DNA from: a virus
Reading direction: 5' to 3' (one strand)
Virus record (IMG/VR): IMGVR_UViG_3300006919_000312
Span: 1-28,193 of that record
Length of the DNA stretch: 28,193 bases
The position numbers and the translations under genes are program-made. A model generated the notes under the pieces. It worked only from the letters and a program-made list of their open reading frames with translations, was not told the origin of the DNA and did no database searches. Shown here in pieces: positions 1-7,028 of the stretch (positions are counted from its first letter, which is position 1; each line of letters starts with the position of its first letter).

Positions 1-1
1 C

Positions 2-706
2 TCAGTACCCAAAGCACAGCGTAAGAAGTTGGCCAAGGTCAAAGTTATGAAGCGTAACTATCGTTGGCAAGGGATTAGTCGGGATTGGTGGAAGGATTAT
101 CCTGGTGATCTTGAACTGGATAATAACACAGGGATTTATGTAGACCTCAAAGCAAATGATCCTGTGATGGATGAGTGGGGTTGGAATAATGAACGTGTCT
201 GGAGTACAGTGAATAGGATGAAGGCATGTGGTCTGATCCCACAAGACACAGTTATCTATGGTTGTCCTGCCAATGTGAAGAACAGGTTAAAGGACCACCC
301 GAACTATATGTCAGTGAAGGAAGCTGATCAAATGTGTAGGGATATCATCTCAAAGAGAGCAACTCCATCTCTCAAAGCCAAGCTGGCCACTGCACAGACA
401 GTAGAATCTTTCCTAACACAGGAAGACATACCTCTTGACATCGATGTGAAACAAGGTTATTATAAACAATGTAGTGATTACATTGATCTTCTAAACAGGA
501 ATAAGGAGATTACATCCTTCATTAAATATGAACTAGTTGATCATCGTAAAGATCAGTTAGTTAGTAAGATCAAAGATATCATTAGAGATAACTTTGAAAG
601 GGACTATCCTCTGCTGCAAGGCAACTACAGAAATACCAACTGTGAACATACAGCAGAGTACATCAAGATGAAATCGTATATCATAGAACAAGGAGTAAAA
701 CTATGA
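2..706 (+). CDS. RIIA-like protein, C-terminal part (5' end outside window)
   Basis: The reading frame is open from the first bases of the window. The only early start codon is a TTG at 29 with no ribosome site, so I read this as the last ~235 residues of a longer gene. I see no catalytic motif. It is rich in charged residues, with a segment around YGCPANVK that resembles, from memory, the C-terminal part of podoviral RIIA-like proteins. The call rests mainly on position: its stop codon overlaps the start of a clear RIIB-like gene by 4 bases, the classic rIIA-rIIB order. In T4 the pair is membrane-associated and counters exclusion by a resident prophage; the role here is unknown. Its base use is AT-rich (18 G/C in 481-540) while the next gene is GC-rich. 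It contains a promoter-like site at 435-463. It could also be an unrelated early protein. Confidence 0.55.
   Translation, partial: SVPKAQRKKLAKVKVMKRNYRWQGISRDWWKDYPGDLELDNNTGIYVDLKANDPVMDEWGWNNERVWSTVNRMKACGLIPQDTVIYGCPANVKNRLKDHPNYMSVKEADQMCRDIISKRATPSLKAKLATAQTVESFLTQEDIPLDIDVKQGYYKQCSDYIDLLNRNKEITSFIKYELVDHRKDQLVSKIKDIIRDNFERDYPLLQGNYRNTNCEHTAEYIKMKSYIIEQGVKL
435..463 (+). promoter_or_regulatory. Sigma-70 type promoter P1 (inside RIIA-like gene)
   Basis: TTGACA at 435-440, a 17-base spacer, and TATTAT at 458-463. Both hexamers and the spacer are close to the bacterial housekeeping consensus. The predicted RNA start is near 470, about 230 bases upstream of the RIIB-like gene at 703, so it could supply that gene and the replication genes with transcript independent of the upstream operon. 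It shares its -35 hexamer and exact spacing with three other plus-strand sites in the window. Confidence 0.6.
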
Positions 707-1590
707 TTAACAATTACCTCGTCACCTCAAGTCAAGTCACCATCATCACCGATGGTCAGACCCTTGTCGTACCCCAAGACCATGTCAGTTACCAACGGGT
801 AATTGATTACCTCAAAGCCGGCGACTATGAAGAGGCGGTGAAGGTTGCCGACGCTGCCCAAACCATCAACGACTTTGGTCAAGGTCAGGTCTACGTTCAG
901 GGTGGTGTCGTCTACCATAACGGCAGTCAACTGGACAACTCGTTGGCCCGTCGCATCATGTCCATGGTACGTGATGGTTTCGATGTCAATCCCATGGTCA
1001 AGTTCCTTGAGAACCTGATGATGAACCCGTCCAGTCGGGCAGTCAGTGAACTGTATCGGTTCCTTGAGTGTAACAATCTCCCCATCACTGACGATGGGTA
1101 CTTCCTTGCTTACAAGAATGTGAACGAGGATTACAAGGATAAGTACAGTGGCAAGTTTGACAACAGCGTCGGCTCCACCTGTCAGATGCCTCGTAATCAG
1201 GTGATGGATGACCCCAACCAGACTTGTTCTGCTGGTCTGCACTTCTGTTCCATTGAATACCTGAATGGGATGTGGGGTCACAGTGGTCACACCATGATCA
1301 TCAAGATCAACCCTGCTGATGTGGTGTCTATCCCTGTGGACTACAACAATTCCAAGGGACGGTGCTGCAAGTACACGGTGATTGGTGAACACCATGACGG
1401 TGAGAAGGACACGCTGTCTGAGTCCAGTGTCTGGCAATCTCCTTACGAGAAAGGGTATGATGCTGGGTTCGAAGGCAGCGTAGAGCAGAACCCGTACCCT
1501 CGTCAGTCTGAGGCGTACCAGGACTGGTATGATGGGTACGAAGATGGTGAAGTTGACAACACGTTTTTGAACGAGGAGGACTATGAATGA
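703..1590 (+). CDS. rIIB-like: RIIB-like protein
   Basis: This 295-residue protein matches the RIIB family as I know it. It has an N-terminal part with the pattern VVYHNG...LDNSLARRI (residues ~68-85), a central block GYFLAYKNV near residue 132, then DNSVG and CSAGLHFCS (~175-185), followed by a NPADVVSIPVDY segment. The C-terminus carries two Gly/Tyr/Asp units (GYDAGFEG and YDGYEDGE) seen in many podoviral homologues. The ATG overlaps the upstream stop as ATGA, with AAGGAG just ahead. In T4, RIIB acts with RIIA at the membrane against exclusion systems; in other phages the role is unproven. The gene is markedly GC-richer (34 G/C in 901-960) than its upstream partner, which may reflect codon selection for expression or a different origin. 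Confidence 0.88.
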   Translation: MINNYLVTSSQVTIITDGQTLVVPQDHVSYQRVIDYLKAGDYEEAVKVADAAQTINDFGQGQVYVQGGVVYHNGSQLDNSLARRIMSMVRDGFDVNPMVKFLENLMMNPSSRAVSELYRFLECNNLPITDDGYFLAYKNVNEDYKDKYSGKFDNSVGSTCQMPRNQVMDDPNQTCSAGLHFCSIEYLNGMWGHSGHTMIIKINPADVVSIPVDYNNSKGRCCKYTVIGEHHDGEKDTLSESSVWQSPYEKGYDAGFEGSVEQNPYPRQSEAYQDWYDGYEDGEVDNTFLNEEDYE

Positions 1591-1748
1591 GATGCTATAT
1601 CTGTGATGTAATCCTCAGTCCAACTGAGATTCAAGTAGATAAAAGGACTGGGGAGTACGAACCATGTTCAAAGTGTCGTGATGCTGCGTACGTGGATGAT
1701 GACTGGGGAATGGAAGGAGAATATAAGGATGAAGGAGACGAACTCTAA
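1587..1748 (+). CDS. Two-CxxC zinc-ribbon mini-protein
   Basis: This 53-residue ORF begins with an ATGA overlap on the RIIB-like stop codon and follows GAGGAGG at 1573-1579. It reads MRCYICD near the start and EPCSKCRD at residues 25-32, so two CxxC pairs (C3/C6 and C27/C30) are about 20 residues apart. That is the layout of a small treble-clef or zinc-ribbon fold. The tail is strongly acidic. It runs 20 bases into the primase-helicase gene in another frame. It is probably a small zinc protein of the early operon, possibly a binding partner of the replication or transcription machinery. That role is inference; I recognise only the general type. Confidence 0.75.
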   Translation: MRCYICDVILSPTEIQVDKRTGEYEPCSKCRDAAYVDDDWGMEGEYKDEGDEL

Positions 1749-3354
1749 GTTTGTCAAACACATCCCATGTGATGCTTGCGGGAGTAGTGATGCGAACTCT
1801 TTATGGTCTGATGATCATACGTATTGCTACTCCTGTGAGCGTTATACTCATGGGAATACAAAACGTACGATGAGTGAAAATGAACATGATGAAAGGATGA
1901 GTATGAGTAATGAATTGGTTGACATTAATGACAGTACTGTTGTTGGTCCCTTGCTTGACCGTGGTGTTACGGCTGATAGCTGCCGACACTACGGGGTCAG
2001 GGTCACACTTGAACACGGACAGGTGACTGAACACTGGTACCCATATCATGACAAAGATGGTGACCTGACCTCATACAAGAAACGTGTGGTCAAGACTAAA
2101 CAGTTTCCCCAGTATGGTGATACCAAAGCTGGTCTTTTGTTTGGTCAGTCCAAGTTCACCAGTGGTGGCAAGTACATCACCCTGTGTGAAGGTGAGATCG
2201 ATACCCTTTCCGCCTTCCAAATGACTGGCTCCAAGTTCCCATGTGTCGGTGTGAAGTCTAGCTCAGAGGCATACAAGAACTGTAAGAAATCCTTTGAGTA
2301 TCTGGATAGCTTTGAAAACATTATCATTGCCTTTGATAATGATGAGGCTGGACAGAAAGCAGCACATCAAGTCGCCAGTCTTTTCCCTAAGAAGGTTAAG
2401 ATTGTCAAACTTAAAGAGGGTAAGGATATCAACTGGTATCTCCAAGAGAGTAAGGAACAGGAGTATACCAGTGCATGGTGGAGTGCTGAACGCTTCAAGC
2501 CTGATGATATTCTGTCTGGCTTTGATACTATGTGGGAGATTGCCAAGCAGCCTCGTCGTGATGCTTTGTTCCAATACCCATGGGATGGTGTCAACAAGCT
2601 GACGTATGGTCTACGTCCATCTGAGATGGTGGTCATCACTGCCGGTTCAGGTATGGGCAAGACACAGTTCCTCAGGGAGATCACCCACCATGCTTTGAAG
2701 ACTACCGAAGAAAACATTGGTACTATCTACCTTGAAGAAACAGCATGGGAAACTGCCATGGGTATCGCCAGTGTGGAGGGTAACAAACCATTCCATCTTC
2801 CTGACACACACTATACCGAGGATGAGCTACGCCAGGCATACGAGAACACATGGGGTACTGACCGTCTCCATACCCTCAATGATAAGTGGCGTGATAATGA
2901 TGTCACCTATATCACTGACAAGATCAAGTACCTGGCCAAGGGTATGGACTGTCGTATGGTCATCCTTGATCACATCAGTTTCATGGTGTCAGATAACCCT
3001 GGTGATGAAAGGAAGATGTTGGATGAGATTGCACACAAGCTTAAAGCAATCGCAGTGGAGCTTGATATATGCCTACTCGCAGTATGTCACTCCAAGCGAC
3101 AAGCAACCAAGCCTCATGAAGAAGGTGGCACCACTAGTCTGTCTGATCTACGAGGAACAGCAGGAATTGGTCAGTTGTCAAACATCGTCCTTGGACTGGA
3201 ACGTAACGGGCAAGCAGACGATCCGACTGAACGGAACACAACTCTCATCCGTGTGTTGAAGAACAGGTTCAGTGGTAAGACTGGGCCGACCAGCCGTGTC
3301 CTCTATGATGAGTTCACCGGACGCCTCAATGAATTGATTGGAGAAGATGAATAA
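1729..3354 (+). CDS. DNA primase-helicase, T7 gp4 type
   Basis: This is a bifunctional replication protein that would synthesise primers and unwind DNA ahead of the polymerase. With the ATG at 1729 (GGAGA ahead; an earlier in-frame ATG at 1678 lacks a good site) it has 541 residues. A zinc-binding domain has C14, C17, C33 and C36. A TOPRIM primase core follows, with CEGEIDTL (E154) and FDNDEAG (D203, D205). The C-terminal DnaB/gp4-type ATPase has Walker A GSGMGKT (306-312), a Walker B-like VILDHIS (D414), and KNRFSGKTG near residue 515, where the DNA-contact and arginine-finger region lies. Length is close to T7 gp4 (566). Internal methionines at residues 48, 57 and 59, the last with its own ribosome site, could give a zinc-finger-less form like T7 gp4B. 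Confidence 0.96.
   Translation: MKETNSKFVKHIPCDACGSSDANSLWSDDHTYCYSCERYTHGNTKRTMSENEHDERMSMSNELVDINDSTVVGPLLDRGVTADSCRHYGVRVTLEHGQVTEHWYPYHDKDGDLTSYKKRVVKTKQFPQYGDTKAGLLFGQSKFTSGGKYITLCEGEIDTLSAFQMTGSKFPCVGVKSSSEAYKNCKKSFEYLDSFENIIIAFDNDEAGQKAAHQVASLFPKKVKIVKLKEGKDINWYLQESKEQEYTSAWWSAERFKPDDILSGFDTMWEIAKQPRRDALFQYPWDGVNKLTYGLRPSEMVVITAGSGMGKTQFLREITHHALKTTEENIGTIYLEETAWETAMGIASVEGNKPFHLPDTHYTEDELRQAYENTWGTDRLHTLNDKWRDNDVTYITDKIKYLAKGMDCRMVILDHISFMVSDNPGDERKMLDEIAHKLKAIAVELDICLLAVCHSKRQATKPHEEGGTTSLSDLRGTAGIGQLSNIVLGLERNGQADDPTERNTTLIRVLKNRFSGKTGPTSRVLYDEFTGRLNELIGEDE
1893..1905 (+). promoter_or_regulatory. Candidate internal ribosome site and start for short helicase form
   Basis: AAGGA at 1893-1897 is followed after 5 bases by an in-frame ATG at 1903, codon 59 of the primase-helicase gene. 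T7 gene 4 makes a full-length 4A and a 4B form starting at codon 64, which lacks the zinc-binding domain. The position here, between the last zinc cysteine (C36) and the TOPRIM domain, is equivalent. A second ATG two codons earlier overlaps the purine run. Confidence 0.5.
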
Positions 3355-3617
3355 TGCCTTACTTTTATACAGATGAAGAGTTACAAAAGGTACTTACTTA
3401 TTTAGACAGCAGAGGTATCTACTATGAAAGACGTGACACTGCCAGAATGTTAATCATATACCACCCACAGAAGAAGTGGAAAAGGTATGACTATCGTTGG
3501 AGTACAGGACGGTGGTCTCCTCTGCCAAACAAACTAAGGAAACACTATTGTTCCAGAGGTATCGAAGACTTCGTTAACCGTTTCCTTAAGCCTGAAGAGT
3601 TGGAGTTAGATGATTAG
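3354..3617 (+). CDS. Hypothetical 87-residue protein
   Basis: The ATG overlaps the last base of the primase-helicase stop codon (TAATG), so translation is probably coupled. The protein is rich in Tyr, Arg and Lys, with basic-aromatic stretches such as KKWKRYDYRW and an acidic C-terminal end (PEELELDD). There is no signal peptide, membrane segment or cysteine motif. Lying between helicase and DNA polymerase, it may be a small nucleic-acid binding accessory of replication, but nothing in the sequence proves this. I do not recognise the family. Confidence 0.8.
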   Translation: MPYFYTDEELQKVLTYLDSRGIYYERRDTARMLIIYHPQKKWKRYDYRWSTGRWSPLPNKLRKHYCSRGIEDFVNRFLKPEELELDD

Positions 3618-3635
3618 GAGAAGGGATCATCAAGT

Positions 3636-5504
3636 ATGAGAACAGTGGTATGTGACATCGAAGCGGATGGGTTACTACCTCATGTATCTAAGATATGGTG
3701 TATAGTTGCAAAGGACTATGAAGATGGAACTGTTTATACTTTTACATCTGATCCTGACGATGATCATCCTAATGTAGAAGACTTTCATGCTTTCGCTGAT
3801 GAGGTACATCATTGGATCGGCCATAACTTTCTCAGTTATGACGCCAGAGTACTTAAGAAAATACTCAACATCAGGATCAAAGGTAACAGGATCACTGACA
3901 CTCTTGTTGTGTCACGGTTACAGGCTTACAGTAGACAAGGAGGACACTCCCTGAATAACTGGGGTGAGATACTTAAACATCCCAAGCTCCCATTCAAAGA
4001 CTTCTCTGAGTACACACCAGAGATGCTTGAGTACTGTATCAATGATGTGGAGTTGAACTATAAGGTAGCCTGTTACCTAAAGTCCGAGGGCGGAAAGTAC
4101 GGGAGCGCAAAAGCAGAGGCGATTGAACATGCTGTTCAGTACCTCCTTGACGAACAGAAGGAACGTGGCTTTGCTCTTGATGTAAAGAAGGCACATAAAC
4201 TTTTCGCCCTATTCGGTAACCGTGCCGCCAGACTTGAGCTTGAGATACTGGCTGAGATGCCACCTGTACCTACGTTCATTGATGTCAGAGAACCAAAGTA
4301 TAAAGCTGATGGTTCCTTGTCTGTTGTGGGGTTGAAGAAACCTTTGGGGGATGGATGGGAGAATTGTTCCGGTCCATTCAGTTATGTGGAGTGGGAAGAG
4401 TTCGACTTGAACAGCCCAAAGCAGAAGGTTAAACGTCTTAACCCCTATTGGAAACCAACAGTCAGGACCAAAGGGTATCGTAAACTTAATGACAAGCTGA
4501 GGTCTGGGGAGATTAATCAAGATGAGTTTGATCAGAGACAACAGTATATGTGGCAAGTGTGTGAGGAAAATCTACAGACACTACCTCCTCATGCCCCGTC
4601 AGGGTTGTCTAAGTTGGCTGATTACGCTATGTATGTGGCTAGGCGGAACGAAGTGGAAGGGTGGTTAGATGCACTTGGAAGTGATAACAGAGTACACGGT
4701 ACCACCTTTTCTATTGGTGCTGTCACTCATCGTATGTCTCATAACAGTCCTAATATGGCTAACATTCCGGGAAGCGACTCTCCCTATGGAACGGAATGTC
4801 GCTCTTGCTTTACTGTTGCCGACACTGATAATCGTTGCCTTCTTGGTGTTGACGCTAGTGGCATTCAACTACGTGTTCTTGCCCACTACATGAACGATCC
4901 AGACTACACAAAGGAAGTAGTTGACGGTGACATACACACAAAGAACCTTGAAGCTATGGGAATTGACAAAGGAGAATGGGATGAAGAACACGGGCAATGG
5001 TCAGCACGATCTACTGCAAAGACTTTTATTTACGCTTGGTTACTCGGAGCAGGAGATGAGAAAGTGGGTCTCATCTGTGGAGGTGATAGTTCATTCGGAC
5101 GTAGGGTCAAGCAGACATTTCTTGAGTCTCTCCCCGCTCTTGCTGATCTCAAAGAAGAAGCAACCAAAACAGCTAGAACTGGAAGACTGGTTGGCATCGA
5201 CGGACGACACATAGAAATCAAGTCCGCACACTATGCACTCAGCTGTTACCTACAGGGGGCTGAGTCATGCATCATGAAGAAGGCCATGATCGATTGGCAT
5301 CTTGAGGTTCGAAAGAGAAACCTAGATGCACAGATGGTGGCTGTCGTCCATGATGAATTTCAAATTGATGTACGAAAGGAACATGCTGATGAAGTAGGAA
5401 AGATTGTAGTTGACTCCATCATCAAAGCTGGTGAGTATTTTAATCTTAACTGTCCAATGGATGGTGAGTACCGTATCGGAAATAATTGGGCAGAGACACA
5501 CTGA
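3636..5504 (+). CDS. DNA polymerase, family A (T7 gp5 type)
   Basis: This is the replicative polymerase with 3'-5' proofreading, 622 residues (T7 gp5 has 704). The N-terminal exonuclease shows DIEADG (D7, E9), HNFLSYD (D69) and YCINDVE (Y133, D137). The polymerase domain shows motif A VDASGIQLRVLAH (D406), motif B RSTAKTFIY (R458, K462, Y466) and motif C VHDEFQ (H572, D573, E574). Y466 aligns with T7 Tyr526 / E. coli Phe762, the residue linked to fast synthesis and virulent lifestyle in surveys of viral family A polymerases. Purine-rich AGGAGAAGG lies upstream at a slightly long spacing. Together with the primase-helicase and SSB it completes a T7-like replisome. I cannot tell whether a thioredoxin-binding loop is present. 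Confidence 0.97.
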   Translation: MRTVVCDIEADGLLPHVSKIWCIVAKDYEDGTVYTFTSDPDDDHPNVEDFHAFADEVHHWIGHNFLSYDARVLKKILNIRIKGNRITDTLVVSRLQAYSRQGGHSLNNWGEILKHPKLPFKDFSEYTPEMLEYCINDVELNYKVACYLKSEGGKYGSAKAEAIEHAVQYLLDEQKERGFALDVKKAHKLFALFGNRAARLELEILAEMPPVPTFIDVREPKYKADGSLSVVGLKKPLGDGWENCSGPFSYVEWEEFDLNSPKQKVKRLNPYWKPTVRTKGYRKLNDKLRSGEINQDEFDQRQQYMWQVCEENLQTLPPHAPSGLSKLADYAMYVARRNEVEGWLDALGSDNRVHGTTFSIGAVTHRMSHNSPNMANIPGSDSPYGTECRSCFTVADTDNRCLLGVDASGIQLRVLAHYMNDPDYTKEVVDGDIHTKNLEAMGIDKGEWDEEHGQWSARSTAKTFIYAWLLGAGDEKVGLICGGDSSFGRRVKQTFLESLPALADLKEEATKTARTGRLVGIDGRHIEIKSAHYALSCYLQGAESCIMKKAMIDWHLEVRKRNLDAQMVAVVHDEFQIDVRKEHADEVGKIVVDSIIKAGEYFNLNCPMDGEYRIGNNWAETH

Positions 5505-5509
5505 CCCGC

Positions 5510-5538
5510 TTGACAAGCACATCACAGCTTGCTACAAT
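5510..5538 (+). promoter_or_regulatory. Sigma-70 type promoter P2 ahead of SSB gene
   Basis: TTGACA (5510-5515), a 17-base spacer, and TACAAT (5533-5538). The spacer ends TTGC, giving a TGn extended -10. It occupies the gap between the polymerase and SSB genes. The RNA would start near 5545, about 35 bases ahead of the SSB ATG, with AGGAGA at 5565-5570. This is the only one of the four sites that lies in non-coding DNA. It would drive high expression of SSB, the tRNA and the nucleases by host RNA polymerase. Confidence 0.85.
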
Positions 5539-5579
5539 ATACATACACAGTAACTCATGAACATAGGAGATAGATAATC

Positions 5580-6077
5580 ATGAGCAACAAACACGAAGAT
5601 GTCGTCATTGAAGCTACCCTGTACTGGCCCTTCCTTGGTAAGGTCAACGATATGTCTGGTAAGTACCAGGTTGACCTTGGTCAGTTGGACAAGAATGCCA
5701 TCAAGGCTATCCAAAGTCTTGGTCTGACTGTCCGTACTGATCAGCCTAAGGACGAAGATAAGCCTGATCGGGAGCAGTTCATCACGGCTAAGTCTAACTA
5801 CCCGTTCAAGGTTCTGTTCAAGAACGGTGTCAGTGTTGTTCCTGTTGACAAGATTGGTAACGGCACCAAGGCCCGTATCAAAGTCAACTCGTACGATTGG
5901 CAGTTCAAGGGTAAGTCTGGTTCGTCCCTGTCTGCCAAGGTTATCCAAGTGACTGATCTTGTGGAGTACACGGGTGTTGTTGATCCTGACTTTGAAGACT
6001 CCACCCCTGCGCCGGGGCAGTCCCACCAGACGGATGAGTTGAACGACGACTTGTCTGATCTGTACTCGGACGACTAA
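5580..6077 (+). CDS. Single-stranded DNA-binding protein, T7 gp2.5-like
   Basis: This 165-residue protein has the features of phage SSBs of the gp2.5 kind. An N-terminal WPFLGKVNDMSGKYQVDL segment opens an OB-type fold, a central FITAKSNYPFKV strand region follows, and the C-terminal tail ends in alternating acidic residues (DELNDDLSDLYSDD). That tail is used by gp2.5 to contact the polymerase and helicase. It coats single strands and coordinates replication and recombination. The gene has its own promoter at 5510 and an AGGAGA ribosome site. Its codons (GGT, CGT, GTT, AAG) look highly expressed, as expected for a protein needed in large amounts. It is shorter than T7 gp2.5 (232). Confidence 0.85.
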   Translation: MSNKHEDVVIEATLYWPFLGKVNDMSGKYQVDLGQLDKNAIKAIQSLGLTVRTDQPKDEDKPDREQFITAKSNYPFKVLFKNGVSVVPVDKIGNGTKARIKVNSYDWQFKGKSGSSLSAKVIQVTDLVEYTGVVDPDFEDSTPAPGQSHQTDELNDDLSDLYSDD

Positions 6078-6089
6078 AACTACACAGGG

Positions 6090-6165
6090 GCCGGGGTAGC
6101 TCAGTTGGTAGAGCAGTTGCCTTGTAAGCATCAGGTCGCCAGTTCGAATCTGGTCCCCGGCTCCA
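6090..6165 (+). tRNA. tRNA-Thr (anticodon UGU)
   Basis: This 76-base tRNA has a perfect 7-bp acceptor stem (GCCGGGG with CCCCGGC), a U discriminator and an encoded CCA. The D-arm GCTC...GAGC and T-loop TTCGAAT are present. The anticodon loop CTTGTAA gives anticodon TGT, which reads ACA. The anticodon stem GTTGC/GCATC has a U-U mismatch at the second pair (28-42), and the first T-stem pair is G-U. It lies 12 bases after the SSB stop and 20 before the exonuclease gene on the same transcript, so it must be cut out of a messenger RNA. Phage tRNAs usually supplement codons rarer in the host; ACA fits the AT-rich genes here. Confidence 0.95.
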
Positions 6166-6185
6166 TCTCTTTGAAAGGATAAAGT

Positions 6186-7028
6186 ATGACCTCGATTGAT
6201 ACCCTTGTACCTGACATCATGAAGATGGTGGATGAAGGTGTTGACCAAGTAGATGAAGCTGCCATCCATCAACTTCTGTCTGACATTGAATACGGTGTCC
6301 GTCGCCAACTGACCAAGTCTGAACGACAGCGCAGTGGCACCCTCCGTATGTCCAATGTCGGTAAGCCTGACTGTCAGCTGTGGCATGAGTGTAACGACAC
6401 TCCTTCAGAGGAACTCCGTCCTGAGACACGGATCAAGTTTCTGTACGGGGATATCGTCGAGGCTCTGGTTCTCTTCCTTGCCAATGCAGCAGGACATGAT
6501 GTGAAGCATGAGCAGAAGGAAGTGGAACTGAATGGAGTCAAAGGGCACATCGATGCTGAGATTGATGGTGTGTTGATTGATGTCAAGTCTACATCCAAGT
6601 TCGGCTTTAATAAATTCAAGGATGGTACACTCCCTGAAGACGATCTTTTCGGCTACATGGGGCAGCTGTCCTCGTACAAACAGGCAGGAGGGTGGGACCG
6701 TGCCGCCTTCCTTGCCTTCAACAAAGAGAGTGGGGCCATGTGTCTCTATGAACCTGACGAGATTGACATGGATCACAATGCTGATCAACGTATTGACTTC
6801 GTCAAGGGGATGGTCACTGGTCCTCAACCTGAACGTTCCTTCGACGCCATCCCTGATGGTAAAAGTGGGAACATGAAGCTGGGTACACGGTGTGCATACT
6901 GTGCATTCAAGGACGAGTGTTGGAAAGACAGCAACGATGGGCAGGGATTGCGCACGTTCATCTATTCCAACGGTCCTCGTTTTCTGACCCATGTTGAAAG
7001 GGAACCTGATGTCCCGGAAACAACCTGA
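6186..7028 (+). CDS. PD-(D/E)XK exonuclease with Cas4/AddB-type iron-sulphur cysteines
   Basis: This 280-residue protein is a nuclease of the RecB/Cas4 kind. The active-site core is E92 (GDIVEAL), D123 (GHIDAEIDG), D132-V-K134 (IDVKS) and Q160 with Y164 (GQLSSY). It also has one N-terminal cysteine (C63 in KPDCQLW) and a C-terminal C236-x2-C239-x5-C245. This is the spacing that in Cas4 and AddB holds a 4Fe-4S cluster stapling the domain ends. It takes the genomic place of the T7 gene 6 exonuclease, so degradation of host DNA, primer removal or recombination is likely. AAAGGA precedes the ATG. The GIY-YIG gene overlaps its last 20 bases. Cluster binding is inference from the spacing. Confidence 0.88.
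   Translation: MTSIDTLVPDIMKMVDEGVDQVDEAAIHQLLSDIEYGVRRQLTKSERQRSGTLRMSNVGKPDCQLWHECNDTPSEELRPETRIKFLYGDIVEALVLFLANAAGHDVKHEQKEVELNGVKGHIDAEIDGVLIDVKSTSKFGFNKFKDGTLPEDDLFGYMGQLSSYKQAGGWDRAAFLAFNKESGAMCLYEPDEIDMDHNADQRIDFVKGMVTGPQPERSFDAIPDGKSGNMKLGTRCAYCAFKDECWKDSNDGQGLRTFIYSNGPRFLTHVEREPDVPETT

Noticed and set aside
727-1437. 236-codon open frame on the minus strand opposite the RIIB-like gene
   Set aside because: It is the mirror of a well-supported gene, with Thr/Val/His-heavy low-complexity content and no ribosome site; open only because of the codon bias of the plus-strand gene.
6090-6165. tRNA 3' end as a phage attachment site
   Set aside because: The tRNA is complete and internal to an operon, and no integrase or repeat of its 3' half is visible in the window.
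5532-6386. 284-codon minus-strand frame across SSB, tRNA and exonuclease start
   Set aside because: It runs antisense through a perfect tRNA and two clear genes, so it is a shadow.
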